Shown: positions 37,953 through 50,148, counted from the stretch's first letter. The stretch: DNA of 64,000 bases from Sycobia sp. Sy_11 (GCA_018907035.1 JACCIC010000275.1:102501-166500), one strand, 5' to 3'. Program-made: numbers and translations. Notes: generated by a model from the letters alone, not told the origin.

Positions 37953-38165
37953 GATATGATATAAACGCATTGAAACAAAGCCCTGCGCGCGTGCGCGCTC
38001 TTCGTTCGCGCCTCCTTGTATCTTCGGATAATGCGCGCCAGGAACCGATGCACGCGTAGCGCGGCGGCTCCCCAGCTCCTCGATTTTTATTTCGTTTCCC
38101 GAAAAACAAAATTGTGCCGCCGTCGCCGGGGGCCTCGAATCTCGCTCTTCTTGTGCACGAGCATA

Positions 38166-38167
<2 letters not shown>

Positions 38168-38221
<54 letters not shown>
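38168..38221. repeat. (TA)n microsatellite
   Basis: TA run of about 53 bp in a GC-rich patch. Confidence 0.95.
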
Positions 38222-38223
<2 letters not shown>

Positions 38224-38380
38224 GATCGGGAGTCATGCCCAATTACGACTCGCACGCCTGCTTTCTTGCACCGTGTCAAGAACGACTTTTATCCCCCTCC
38301 ATGTACACGTCGCCCCGCTCTCCCTCCCCGACCCCGCGAGCGCGCGTTTACTACGAGTTCTGCTCGCGATATCCACTGCT

Positions 38381-38383
<3 letters not shown>

Positions 38384-38421
<38 letters not shown>
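38384..38421. repeat. (TA)n microsatellite
   Basis: TA run of about 38 bp. Confidence 0.95.
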
Positions 38422-38426
<5 letters not shown>

Positions 38427-38550
38427 CACATATACATTAACCCGATTATCCGTTTAAGCCAACGTCGCATCGCCGTGGGAGACGTTTCGTCCCGAGATTT
38501 TTTGCGAATTCCGCGATTCCTCTCTCGAGTGGAGTTTGTGCACGCACGCA

Positions 38551-38553
<3 letters not shown>

Positions 38554-38583
<30 letters not shown>
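38554..38583. repeat. (CA)n microsatellite
   Basis: Perfect CA run of 15 units. Confidence 0.95.
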
Positions 38584-38584
<1 letters not shown>

Positions 38585-38853
38585 ACATGCCCGCACACAC
38601 CTGTATACGCCCCGTGCATCTGGCGTCACACGGATGGACAGTATCGCATTATCTCGCGATCTTGCTCCTAAAGGCGTGACAGGAGTACTATAATTGTGTA
38701 GGAGGACCGGCACTTTTATTCGAGCTTTCGCGCGTTCGATCGTGCTCGAGCCGTTCGTAAGTTCCAATCGGTCCGAGACGATCCGACTGCTCCGGTCGTT
38801 CGAACATCGCAAAACTCCATAGTTCTACGTCGTCGTGTACACGTGTATTATAG

Positions 38854-39243
38854 TTATCTTTGACACAGACATATATTATTAAACCGATTGGCGCCACTCG
38901 GTCGACCCGAAGGACTGGGTTGCTCGAGCGGCTCGAACGAGTTTTCTACTCGTTTTCGATTCGCGTTTGAGCACGAATGAAAAATTCGAGCCCTCTTTAG
39001 TAGAGTCGCGTATACGGGCCAGCGGAGCTGGCGAAGGGCCGGGACACGTCCTCGGCTATGGCGATCCTTTTGTGGCCGATATGGCATCGCAGCGTTAATT
39101 TTTAATTGACTGGAGCAGGTTCCGCCTAAGCCCGACACGAAGGGAGATCGAAGCGGCAATGCCCCACCGGTCACCGAAGCTACAAGTGCCATTGTTAATC
39201 GCTCTGCGAACCCATTTAAGTTGCGGGCTCCATTGACCGTCAT
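38854..39243 (-). CDS. Coding-like island, product and strand uncertain
   Basis: A 129-codon minus-strand frame beginning MTVNGARNLNGFAERLTM, in balanced-composition DNA without simple repeats. The plus strand also has an open stretch from 39119 to about 39290 behind an acceptor-like GGAGCAG, reading PPKPDTKGDRSGNAPPVTEA and onward. Both look protein-like and neither matches a family I can name. It could be an exon, a degraded transposon piece or chance. Confidence 0.22.
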   Translation of the reverse strand: MTVNGARNLNGFAERLTMALVASVTGGALPLRSPFVSGLGGTCSSQLKINAAMPYRPQKDRHSRGRVPALRQLRWPVYATLLKRARIFHSCSNANRKRVENSFEPLEQPSPSGRPSGANRFNNICLCQR

Positions 39244-39249
39244 CCATGT

Positions 39250-40200
39250 AAACCTGCTCGTAGCATTTTCAAAACGTAAAACTTCTTGTTGAGATAATTA
39301 TTATTATTATATACTGTTTTTAAAATATTGCCGATAAACTGCATGTCCCATCGCTGCCTTAGGCATTACTTGGCTTCACGTAGCTTCTAACTACATATAC
39401 GTAGTTAACCACGTACACACTAAGCATAAGAAAACTGAAATAACAATATAATATGTTCAACGATAAGCTCCTAAGCTCGAGTATGCTGCATTTATGGAAA
39501 ATTTCAAAATAATAATAAATTTTTAAAAAAATACTTTGATTCACTACGTAATCTCTCGATTTTCAATTTCACACGTACAAATAGGGACCTTTATTCTTTA
39601 AAAAGCGCTCCTATAGCAAGGCTTAGGAACATTTATTAAAAAGGTGTATGAATTTACTATATATATATATGTGTGTATATTTAGTACTTATATTTCTAAG
39701 AATATCATATGCTAACTAACTGGCTCTGACCAAAAATTTTTTTTCTTGGCTATATGGTTAATAAATGATCAACATAGAAGTACTATGGGTAAAAATCTCC
39801 TGAAAGAATACCGTTTTCGTGTGCGTGTAGAAAATGAAAAGTCTTTTTTTTTAATTATGCTTTATTAATTTCTTCTCGGAATTATTTAGCATACGTAGAT
39901 TTAAATTACACATTGGTAATAATTAAGTTGGATTACAATTTTGAGATTTAAGTTTTTAGATCGCAGACACGCAAAAATTTGTACAATATTTTTAATAGCG
40001 AAGATTCAGCTTCCAAAAGTAGATACTTAACTTTCAGGGGAAGGTACATTTCTGTTTTCTTTAAATTTGATAGTAGTGTCTTTCTTTTATTATCATAAAG
40101 CCTACATTGCCAAAGTGCAGGATCTAAATCTTGCACCCCCTGCTAACGCGGGCATAGAGCGTCTAGTGTAGGATTGACCCCGTTTGTAGAAGCAGCTAGA
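39250..40200. other. AT-rich stretch next to the LTR-like segment
   Basis: No gene. A 62-codon minus-strand open frame (39948-40136) lies just downstream of the LTR-like segment in its orientation and is Lys/Leu-rich. It could be a remnant of element coding sequence but shows no diagnostic motif. Confidence 0.3.
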
Positions 40201-40204
40201 CTAT

Positions 40205-40488
40205 TGTTACAAATAAAACAAATGCTGGGATTTATTATAATTAAATCAAAACAACAACAAAAGTTCCAATAAAACAATGTTTAATATATAAAAATAGAAA
40301 TACAAAAACGATGCGTACCGTAGCAAAGACGAGAAAAAAATAAAACCTCAAATGCTCTTACGGCGCTATTTTATAGACTCTTTACTCCCCTCAAAAAGGA
40401 GTCCAATTACAAGTGATATGCCTCGATCGCAGCCCAAACTCTTCGCGCAGCCGGACGGATGGAGAGCCTGAGGTGGCCAACCTTACAC
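40205..40488 (-). mobile_element. LTR-like segment (possible solo or partial LTR)
   Basis: Read on the minus strand, the segment begins TGTAAGGTTGGCC and ends TTTGTAACA (TGT...ACA). It contains a strong TATA-like box (TCTATAAAATAG, about 40366-40377) and AATAAA-type signals further on, as in a retrotransposon LTR of about 280 bp. No second LTR, no clear tRNA primer-binding site and no matching target-site duplication were found, so this is an inference from end sequence and promoter layout. Confidence 0.3.
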
Positions 40489-40504
40489 GTCCCCTGATTT
40501 CGAA

Positions 40505-40589
40505 CTTCCCAATATTTTCTCAAAGCTAGAATACGACCTATCTCCATATAAGTCCGTAGAATAGCTTTTTTAACGAAAATATTGGGAAG
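40505..40589. repeat. Imperfect hairpin A
   Basis: CTTCCCAATATTTTC (40505-40519) is the exact reverse complement of 40575-40589, and just inside it AAAGCTA pairs with TAGCTTT. The foldable unit is about 85 nt. It resembles hairpin B 55 bp downstream in layout and partly in sequence. Confidence 0.65.
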
Positions 40590-40640
40590 CTAGGATCAAT
40601 GCTTTTAGGAAGCATAACGATTTAAAACTTCTTTTGAAAA

Positions 40641-40721
40641 CCTCAAGATTTTCTCAATAGCAAGTATTCGGCCACCTATTTGTGAAGCCGTATATAAGCT
40701 ATTTTACGAGAAAATCTTCGG
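40641..40721. repeat. Imperfect hairpin B
   Basis: AAGATTTTCTC (40645-40655) is the exact reverse complement of 40708-40718. Inside, AATAGC pairs with GCTATT, and TATTCGGC nearly pairs with GCCGTATA. It appears to be a diverged tandem copy of hairpin A. Confidence 0.6.
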
Positions 40722-41514
40722 TTTTCCCGTCACGGCACGGATCGATGTGTATACCTTATTTGTACACGTAGTTTGGCCTATAACGAGAGTCTGCTCGCGA
40801 TTTTTAGGCGCCTTTTTCATCGACTTCTATTTTTATAGTCGCTTCGAAATATAGAATTTTTCTTAAATTTAAACATTTCAAATCTCTCTTTTCTTGCCTT
40901 TGCTTTACAACTAAAAATTTCCTTTCATTTAATATATCATGAAATTATTTATCTCGCAGCCGCTTTTGTCCGAGGTAATCTCGCACCCGAGTCAATTTTA
41001 TATATTTTTTTTCTTAAACTATAAACACAACGTCGCTCGCTAACATAAATAAGTTTAATATCATTCGCTTATTTCTTTACATGTGTTTCAAATTTCGACA
41101 TAAATCTATGGTTTAATATTACATAACTTTTAAATCTCATACATTTAATTTATTAAGAAAGTAAATAAGTCTAAACTAAATAAGTCTAAAAGAAATTGCA
41201 TCTTATTTTCAAAGAATCCATATCATTTAATTTTCTTTAGAACATATATTTTAACCAGTACAGTTCTCAAATTTATCAAAACGTCTGAACGTTAGAGATT
41301 TTATATGTGATTCAAGAATCGATTTTACTCTATACGAAATATAATCTAATATTTATTACAAAGTATTCTCTAGAAACTTAAAATTAAAACTATAATATCT
41401 TAAAAACAATTTAATGAATCAGCTTCACTTAATATTTAAGCTTAAAATTAACATCAATATTTAATGTTTCAATTTAATTAATAATAAAATGTCAGTACTA
41501 TTTGAGTCAGTAAC
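40722..41514. other. AT-rich stretch between hairpins and the retroelement
   Basis: No open frame or paired repeat recognised. It may hold unrecognisable 3' sequence of the retroelement. Confidence 0.4.
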
Positions 41515-44500
41515 AACTATAGTGGTTGGAGCGAGATCTATTTAGGATTACTATTACTTCTCTATTCCAATTGAAGTTGTAAAACGAAGGCTCAGTCTTA
41601 TTGCTGTAATAATACTCACAATATTTTACACTTTTCTATGTTCCTCTTGTCGTAGCTGTCTTATGTGTATTTTCTTTAGCAGTCTTCTTAAAGTTTCTTG
41701 GAAGGTCTGTGGAGGGTACATACTTGTTTAGATCCTGATTTTCCCTATGACCGGTCACTTTAGCATACATATCTGCAGTTTTATTTCCACGGATACCCTT
41801 CTGTGCTGGAATCCAAACAAATTCAATTTTAGTATTAGAATTTTTTTGAAATTCCAAAACTTTTTGCTTTATAAAGATAAATTTATATATTTGTTTGAAT
41901 ATTAATGCCGGTTGGTGTTAGTTTTTTAAGGCACTTTGAGCGTCCGTGAAAATGATTACATCATAGTTAATATTGTCAAGTGCAAAATCTACGGCATCAT
42001 TAAGCGCCATAGTTTCAGCTGTATCGATGACAAACCGCGCAAGCTGCGTTGCAAAATATATGTTGGGTTTTCACAAATGAATGCTGTACCAATTGCCGGA
42101 CCGTTATTGATTATACTTCCGTTTGTATAAATTGCGATAGCATTTTTTGATGAAATATATTGTTCTATTATCAAGTGGGGACCTCTAGAAATGACAATGG
42201 ATTTACTTAAATCTTAATTATAATTTGTGGTAGTTGTCAGCATTTTAGAATTAAATAAAAAGGGGTTATAATGTTTTTCTGTATCAACGATACTCGTTAA
42301 CGGTATAATTTCATTTATACATTTACTAAACAGTCTTTTATGTTTTTTAAATGTTTTGCTGAACTTGTAATACTTATTTATCAATTTATAAATTCCTAAG
42401 CTACGATTTGAAATTATTTTAGACGAGTATCTGAAGGATAAATATTTACTTCTTTCAACCAGATAATCCAACTTGGCTTCCTTTATTAGAATATTGATGG
42501 GGGCGCTGATTCGAAAATTTAGGGAATATCTTACTGCTGCATACTGAAATTCTTTCTATATTTTCTATTTGGCATAATCCATCATGGAGCGTATGTGACT
42601 TTTATATAGCATTAATAGCGTGCTTGGATCAGCTCTGCACCATCTCCCTCGGAGGAATTTAATGATATTTAGAGCTTTCACACATTTCTTTTTAACGTAT
42701 GTAGCATGCTGAATAAATGACATCTGAAAATCTAAAATTATACCCCAATAACGAACTGTATCTGTCGATGTTACTGTAACATTATCGATTTTGATTTTAG
42801 TTTTTTTTGGTTGAATTCCCTGATTATTAAAGTGCAGTAAAGCAATTTTGTGTGAGGCTAGCTCAAGATTAAGTGTTTGTACATTTTTTTTCATAGTATA
42901 TTTCGATTTTTGTAGCAGACGCAGGCATGATTTGAAGTTCTATCTTTTCAGTAAAGTGGCAATGATATCTGAAAAAAATACCACTACACTCTTTGGGATA
43001 TTTTTTTTAGTGAGCTAATATACAAGATAAATAAAAGGAGACGAAGTACTAGTCCTTGTGGATCTCATTTATATAAATAACGACAGATTCTTCCTAATGA
43101 ATCTGTATACGTGTGTCTCTCATATGTAAGAAATTTGATAAATTTTGTTACGTTCTTTTGGAATATTGTGGTCAGCTAATATTTTAAGTAGATTATTACA
43201 GTCGACATTGTCAAACACGTTTGAAAAATCATGAAATATACCTAAAATGTATTGTTTCAATTTAAATATTTCTTCTATTAAGAGAGTAAGACAAGCAAGG
43301 TTATCGATGCATGACTGGTCCTTTCTGAAATCGCTGTAAAAAGGATCCAGTAAATTATTACTTTCTACATTCCATTATAGGCGATTATGAACAATTCTTA
43401 CGACTATTTTACAGACGCACCAAAACAGAGCTATAGGTCGACATTTGGGATTGTCTATATTTGGCACGAAATGTATGTATTGTTTTTTCTATTTTATCGG
43501 GTAATCACCCGTGCAATACATATCATTAAAAATATCAAGTAGTATAAGTTTATAGGAAGGGCCTTCAAAATGTCGTAATCAATGCCATTCATACCTGGCG
43601 CAATCTTTTTAGTTCTAAATGCGCATTTAATTCGATATATTGCAAAGATTGATTAAGAACTACATTTTTATAACAATTTGGCAACAACGAGGGATCAAAG
43701 GGTGCCGAGGGAGGCGCGAGTTTATCGATTGCACTAATAAGATTTTCTTCTTTATTTTTCAAAAAATTTTGCGTATTTATTTTGACCCATTTATTTTTTT
43801 TGAATTTTAAGTTTTGTATTCCAAACATACATCCGATTTATTTTCAAGTTAATTGATCGAGAGAAATTCATAAAGCTTCCTTTTTTCTTTTATTTAAAAA
43901 GCCTTCTAGAAATCTATAAATAGCATCCCACCATATCATCGGGTTTTTATGATTTTTATACGGTTTATTATTCCCTTTTTGTCGAGATGTATTTTGAGCT
44001 ATAGCAGCAGTTTTTTCTTCAATAAATATACTGATTTAATACTCGCAGGTGCGTTAGACAATTCATTACTCAAAATTTTTTTGAAGTTATTAGTCAATCT
44101 TCCCATAACATTTTGCCAATTTGTTCGTACATATTTTATACTGAATGATTTTCTAACAAAAGTATTTTTTTCTGTTGTTATTGTTGAACGGATAGGAACG
44201 TGATCGGAGCCGTGGGTTTCGGAATAAGGTGATATATTTACAGTACCGATTAAATTAGGAGTTGAAAGTATTAAGTCTGTATTTTTTTTGGTATTATCGT
44301 GAACTTTCATTCGCGAGATAGAAACGTTATTATGTCTATACAATTCTTTTCTGTCGATGGAGTTTTACCATTCCACGAGAAATTATGTGCGTTGAAATCA
44401 CCGAACATTATGTCGTGACTGTTGTCTTCTATATTATGAATTACCTCGTTCCATTCTTCTTGAGTAAGATTATTTCTTGGCGGTCTATAACAAGCGATAA

Positions 44501-44810
44501 TATTGAGCTGCGGCCAATAGCTTTTAATTTTTATACCGCAAATTTATATTTTTCCGTTAGCTGATAGGAGGTCACCTAGTTCAATTGCATCTATGCTGTT
44601 CTTAATAGCTATTAATATTCCACCATCTGTTACATACTTCTATCTTTTTTCAGAATTTTTTAGGAATTTAAAAATTTTCATGATGGTCTTGTAACCTGTT
44701 TCCACGCATAGAGAAATATCCACTTTTCCCAAGAGATGAGAAATTTTATCTTTAAGCTGTAAGAGGCTTCGCGAATTCCACAATATAATTTTTATTTGCC
44801 TATCTGCCAT
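41515..44810 (-). pseudogene. Non-LTR element ORF2 (endonuclease, RT, RNase H) remnant
   Basis: ORF2 starts MADRQIKIILWNSRSL at 44810. The endonuclease keeps GDFNAHN (about 44384-44402) and GSDHVPI (44190-44210). The RT keeps APGMNGIDYDIL (about 43564-43601), a RPIAL..CVCKI block and the motif A region HDFSNVFDNVD (near 43206-43243). Motif C is damaged to FFSDI (42964-42978) instead of FADD. RNase H keeps the Glu (TAETMAL) and the second Asp (FTDAQSAL, 41927-41950), but the first Asp is Asn (IYTNGS, 42115-42132) and the SHxGI His is Gln (AQKGI); GNKTAD remains. In-frame stops, for example near 44638, and frameshifts make it inactive. Confidence 0.85.
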
Positions 44811-44842
44811 ATTTACCAATTTATATAGATTGTTTTATATTA

Positions 44843-46018
44843 TTAAGCAATATTTTTCAGTGTCTGAATTAGTTGATCAGTTTTCATACCTAAATCAGGA
44901 GTAGCAGAAGAATTTAGATTTTTATTTTTTGAATGTTTTAATTTTTTCTTAGGTGAGTAAGTTTCGCTCTCAATTTTGATTCTGTGGTATATTTGTAGAG
45001 TTTTTCGATTAATTGTATGATGATAAAGATATCGCCAAACATTTTTCTTACCGCTAAATATATGTTGGGCTTGTTTAAGCTCGGTTGGTGTTTTATACGT
45101 TCTGAGGTGGCTGAGATTTCGCTATTTACATCTATGTTTTTGCTTAATGTTTGCTTTTTCTTCTCTACTATTGTTACTTGTTTCTTTATTAATTTCATTG
45201 AGGTAATTACTTTTCTTTATATCAGGATCTGGAAGCTGAATATTAGATTTTTCAAGTAGAAGAAAATCTTTTAGCGCTTTCTTTTTTGATATTTCACTAT
45301 TTGTTGAAGAGTGGGGTCTTTTGAAATTGTCGTCTGTATTTATAAGTTTTGAGAGTCTTGTATTATTTAAAGTATTTGTCTGTGTTAGATATACCATGTT
45401 GGAATTTACGTTTGAGCATGCATTAGATATATGTTCGTTTTGTTTACAAATAAAACAGTCAGCTAAGTCTGTAGATAAGTAAGTCCAATATGTACTATTT
45501 TCATCTGTAAGTTGTATCGTTCCAGGTAAAAGGCTTTCGTCCCCTTTTTTGATATAGAATTAACGTCGAAAAGACATTATGTGCGTTCCACTTGGTTGAC
45601 TGTTAATTGCACGAATTTAATTTATATGAGACACTTTGTTCATGTCTTTAAATTTTAAATTTAATTTAAAGACATTAGATCATAATTTCATTCGGTATAT
45701 TAGGTTGTACATTAGATGTAACCACAAACTTAATATTATTAATTACAGGTTTCGTTGTAAATGTTATTGTAAATAACCATAAACTCTAGTTCCTTATATT
45801 TTTGAGATGTATTTAACATTATTTAAATATATGTTTTTTTTTTCAAGTGCGTCTAAATAATCGTCTAGCATTAAACCTTCAAATGATTCAATAACAATTG
45901 CTTGTTCATTCTTTATCAGATTTCTTTAAGATGCAACATTCGAGTAGCTGATTTGAACTGAACTTTGTCTGGGATTATCTTGCGAAATATCTTGAGGGCT
46001 TTTCTTTGAGATACTCAT
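44843..46018 (-). pseudogene. Non-LTR element ORF1 (gag-like) remnant
   Basis: Starts MSISKKSPQDISQDN at 46018 and ends LIQTLKNIA-stop at 44843-44845. In between the frame is broken several times. A zinc knuckle CFICKQNEHISNAC (CX2CX4HX4C) lies at 45416-45457. The C-terminal half is Lys/Asn/Ser-rich and hydrophilic. ORF1 proteins of this group bind element RNA as a ribonucleoprotein. The length equivalent is about 390 codons. Confidence 0.7.
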
Positions 46019-47792
46019 AACCTCTATTCTTCTATTATAAGCGCAGGGCTGTACAACCACTGCGATCATTTTTACACTTAATTATTACACTGTACACTGT
46101 TAACTCTTAGATATTCAATTACATACATTAATATACAATATTAAACCGTACAAGAAAGTATTTACTACGGAGCGAACTGCAAACACATCTGCTCACTTTG
46201 AGTACTTAAATCGTTATCTCGAAAAGTCTTTTGAGCTTGAAACCATTATCTTTGTTTCTAAAAAAATGAGGCAAACAAGTATATATTACTATTTTACAGT
46301 TTTAGGAATCGATAAAATTGACACTATTTCCCTTTTTATTCTTTTTTATTCTTTTACTTTCGTTAGTTAGTTAGAGCTCTAGCCACGGTTATTGAAACGA
46401 ATTTGCAAAATAAATAAATTAATTAATGAAATAAATAATTCAACTAAATTTAATACACACTTAATACAAAGTTAATGATAAAGTTTTAAATGTTCATTTA
46501 TAATATTTTCTAGAGAAACACACACGTACAGAGGCACATTATTTTCAACATCAGCGTTCGATTAAGTAATAATGGTATAAATCTAAGCTCCCTACGAAGG
46601 GTACAGATATAGATAGATTTAGAAGTTTCAGTTCAATAAATTGTACGTTTTTGTGTAAGAAAGTACCGTACCCCCGCCCTCTTTCCCTTCGCCCCTTGGC
46701 CTACAGATCTGCCAATCCAGGCCTGGATATGTAGGTAGAAGAGAGTTATTTTTAATTCCATCATCTTGACATTGGCCAGATCACTGTAGGGCGTTTATTG
46801 TTATAATTTTCTACGAGGGCTAGGGGCGATAATAATTCTTCCATAATTATATGCTCTCCGTACTTTTCTTTCTATATATATATCCATATAGAAATTCCGC
46901 ACAGATACTGGTAGTTAAGGTCGCGAGGTGTAAATTTTTTCCTCCACTTTTTTCTTATTCTTATTATGGCCATCAATGCGCAAGAGAGCCTCCCGTAGCG
47001 AGAACGCGATCATCACGCGAAAGTATATCGAGAGACTTTCAAGGGGGATTTAAAACTCCTGCGTCTCTCTGTGTGTGCGCGCGCGCGTACGTGTAAGATT
47101 TTTATATCGTGATTTTTACGCTGGGCGATGAGTAATGTAAGGCCTCCGTTAATACATTCGGGTTCTGTGTACATTATATGTATGTATATATATATACACA
47201 TACAAACTTTTTTCTCTTTTTTTCTGGGCGATTCGCCTCCTTAATGTTACGCCCGTCTCGGAGGTCGTGCGATTATAAATATATATATATATTGTCGATC
47301 TCAATACGAGGCCAATGCACGCGGTTCACCTTACGCACGTTGAAAATCAATTTTTCTCCTTTTTCATTTTTTTTTCGTTTTCTTGGGTTTTATAATGCAA
47401 CCAGTCAAACACGTGGGCGTATACATCGAAACTTATATATGCTTAATATTTCCCTTCCTGACCCATTACAATGTATAAATACATATTTATATTATTTATC
47501 GATATCATTTCATCGATGTATATATAATATACATACATATATGTATTATAACCAATTTTGGAGCAAGAAAAAAGTCGCAATCAAAGATCGTCTTACCTTG
47601 AAGAAATTCTGACATTCGGGTCAAAAATTATAATATTACATATATATTTACATCCAAGTATTTATATATATATATTTTACATATAAGTATTTATATACAT
47701 ATATATTACAAAGAGTATTGCACATTTCGATGAAAGAAGTCGTCTTTTTATCGATATTCCCTTTATTCTCTATTCAAATAGCTTTTCATAAG

Positions 47793-47794
<2 letters not shown>

Positions 47795-47879
<85 letters not shown>
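47795..47879. repeat. Compound (TA)n(GA)n tract
   Basis: TA to 47845 joined directly to GA to 47879. Confidence 0.95.
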
Positions 47880-47882
<3 letters not shown>

Positions 47883-48180
47883 GTATTATTTTTCCCAAAT
47901 TACCGATCGTCATTTTGCAACTGTGTACATACTCTATAGTAATGAAGTCATAAAACAAAATGACTCAAGCGTGTCGGCAAAAAAGTCGATGCTATAATTG
48001 AAGATGACAGCATAACAGGAATGAATTCGTATTTAGTTCAATCAAGTGTATATATACAGTAATATATCTTTGACGTTATATATACATACAAAGTAACTAC
48101 ATAATTACATACACTAATGAAATTCGTACCATCCGGACAGCTGAAATACATTGTACTCTGGATATTTTAGCCATGTAGAT

Positions 48181-48207
48181 ACATACATACATACATACAT
48201 ACATACA

Positions 48208-48275
<68 letters not shown>
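48181..48275. repeat. Compound (ACAT)n(TA)n tract
   Basis: About 14 ACAT units followed by a TA run from 48236. Confidence 0.95.
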
Positions 48276-48278
<3 letters not shown>

Positions 48279-49214
48279 GCAGTCAATCTATTCGAACTGT
48301 CGACCTCAGGATAATTACAGAATAATCACTGGAGCATACCTGAGATTCTTTTCTAAATACTGGCGCGAGCATCTCTCCTATCCGCGAGAGACCTATCATT
48401 GAGATCTATCATTGACGGTAGCGCGGAGGGGGGGGGCAGAGTTTAAATAAATTGCTCGATTGCAAAATGAACTGGATCCGCTTATAAGGAAGTTAATCGA
48501 TTAGTCAAGCCTAGCAGGCGAAGCTAATACTTTTATGGATTTCCCTCGATTCACTGTATTATATAGAGATATACTGCGATCAATCAGAGCTGAAAAAAAA
48601 ATATATATATTTAAATTAACGATCTAAATAATAATTTATTATCGTGTACACAACACACACACACACACACATTTCATATGAGAATGTTAAAAAGTACAGG
48701 TATATCGATTCGAATGGAGTGCAAATATTTGTTTTGACTCCGTGTCGAGGCCGAATAGAATAAAAACGGCATTTACATGGATAAATCGAAAATAAGCTTT
48801 CGACGTAAATTCAGACCCCGTCGCGTGAATAATGATATGCGATATAAAACGCGCAGTTTTATTCTGATGTATCGACTAATTCAGTCGAAATTTTATCCAT
48901 TACGCTATTTTATTAGTACATCTACATATAGATATATAAATAAAAATAAACTATCAGTCCTGACAAAACAATCGGGGAACAAAGACGTCCACGCACGCGG
49001 CTCGCAATAAAGCCGACAGACACGCGCGCTCGCGCAATAAAAGTCGACGTTACGATAATCGTATATTTTTCGGCGGCTCGTCGACATCGGCCGTAGCTCG
49101 CGGCCTGTTCGGGAATTCGCGCTCTACAGGCAGAGTTTTCTAACGGGCCGACGGAAGAGCGTGCGAACTTTCCTTGCTTCCTCGCCTTGAAAGATTTTAT
49201 CAGCGCGCAAAGTA

Positions 49215-49218
<4 letters not shown>

Positions 49219-49275
<57 letters not shown>
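49219..49275. repeat. Compound (TA)n(TG)n tract
   Basis: TA to 49265, then a short TG run. Confidence 0.95.
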
Positions 49276-50090
49276 AGATATACTTTCGCCGTCATTTCAA
49301 ACGTAGACCGAAACAATACGTATTTAGATCGAGGCTATTGATGAAGGGTTTTAATAGAGGTGCTTATACATATTTTTATTTAAGTACCATCTTACAAAAA
49401 TACACAAGGATGCTTTCTTTACTCTGTTTGTACAACGAGAAACTTCGAATCTTTTGCGTATTTCGGCATATAAAAATTCCAACGCTATTTTTTGTCTTAC
49501 ACCGGCGTCCCTTTACTATACTTATGCGAAAAATCACGTATATTTGACTTGATATAGATGAATTTTCGCCTTAGCTAGTCAGTTGACTAGCATATTACTT
49601 CTTTTTACTCCAATGTGTAAACGTTAAACTTTTATCTTGCAAGTTTTTTTTTTTAATTTATTTGATGGACTTTGACAGTAGAATGAGTTATTGAACCTCT
49701 TTTCAAGAAGGTTGCAAAAGACTGCTTCGATAAACAGGATCGAAACTAAGGCTTCAATAAAGGTATAAATAAAAGAAGAAAAAGAATGGATCAAAGTTAA
49801 CGTTTTTCAAAGGCTTTTTTCTTTTGAAAAATTCTTGTTCTTTTACGATTCGTAGGAATGTAATTTCAGAATTATGTAAACCTATGCCCATGTTAATTTT
49901 TGATGGATTTCCGACAAATGGAAGTTCCACCTTACCACTGACCTTCAGATTACTGGTCAGTATTGTAATTTTTATTATAAAAGTTTTTTGGATGAAAATA
50001 TCCGTGTAAATATATATATATATACGTTCATCCATGTGAAAGAAGAAAAATATTTCTGAAATACAAATGCTTGAAGAATTTTCCCTGTTT

Positions 50091-50094
<4 letters not shown>

Positions 50095-50146
<52 letters not shown>
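50095..50146. repeat. (TA)n microsatellite
   Basis: Perfect TA run of about 52 bp. Confidence 0.95.

Positions 50147-50148
<2 letters not shown>

Larger units (their letters stand above)
37400..38840. other. GC-rich patch with TA and CA microsatellites
   Basis: CpG-rich DNA carrying (TA)n at 37905-37946, 38168-38221 and 38384-38421 and (CA)n at 38554-38583. All long open frames run through these repeats and are rejected as genes. Confidence 0.3.
41515..46018 (-). mobile_element. Decayed RNase H-bearing non-LTR retrotransposon (I-like group)
   Basis: Read from 46018 downward: ORF1 with a CCHC knuckle, a 32-nt spacer, then ORF2 with AP-type endonuclease, reverse transcriptase, RNase H and the beginning of the C-terminal domain. 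This domain order and the RNase H place it among I-type elements. Several stops and frameshifts break both ORFs. Recognisable protein similarity stops near 41515, inside the C-terminal domain (NRSRSNHY block), with no poly(A) or tail repeat seen. Since LINEs usually lose the 5' end, the missing 3' end points to a later deletion or decay. Confidence 0.85.
46019..48950. other. Mixed AT/GC stretch without a supported gene
   Basis: AT-rich to 46650, moderately GC-rich to about 47350 (contains the 14-bp palindrome ATCCAGGCCTGGAT at 46715-46728), then simple repeats. No protein family recognised. Confidence 0.35.

Noticed and set aside
37382..38279. 173- and 132-codon minus-strand frames
   Set aside because: GC-rich patch with TA repeats; no coherent protein signal.
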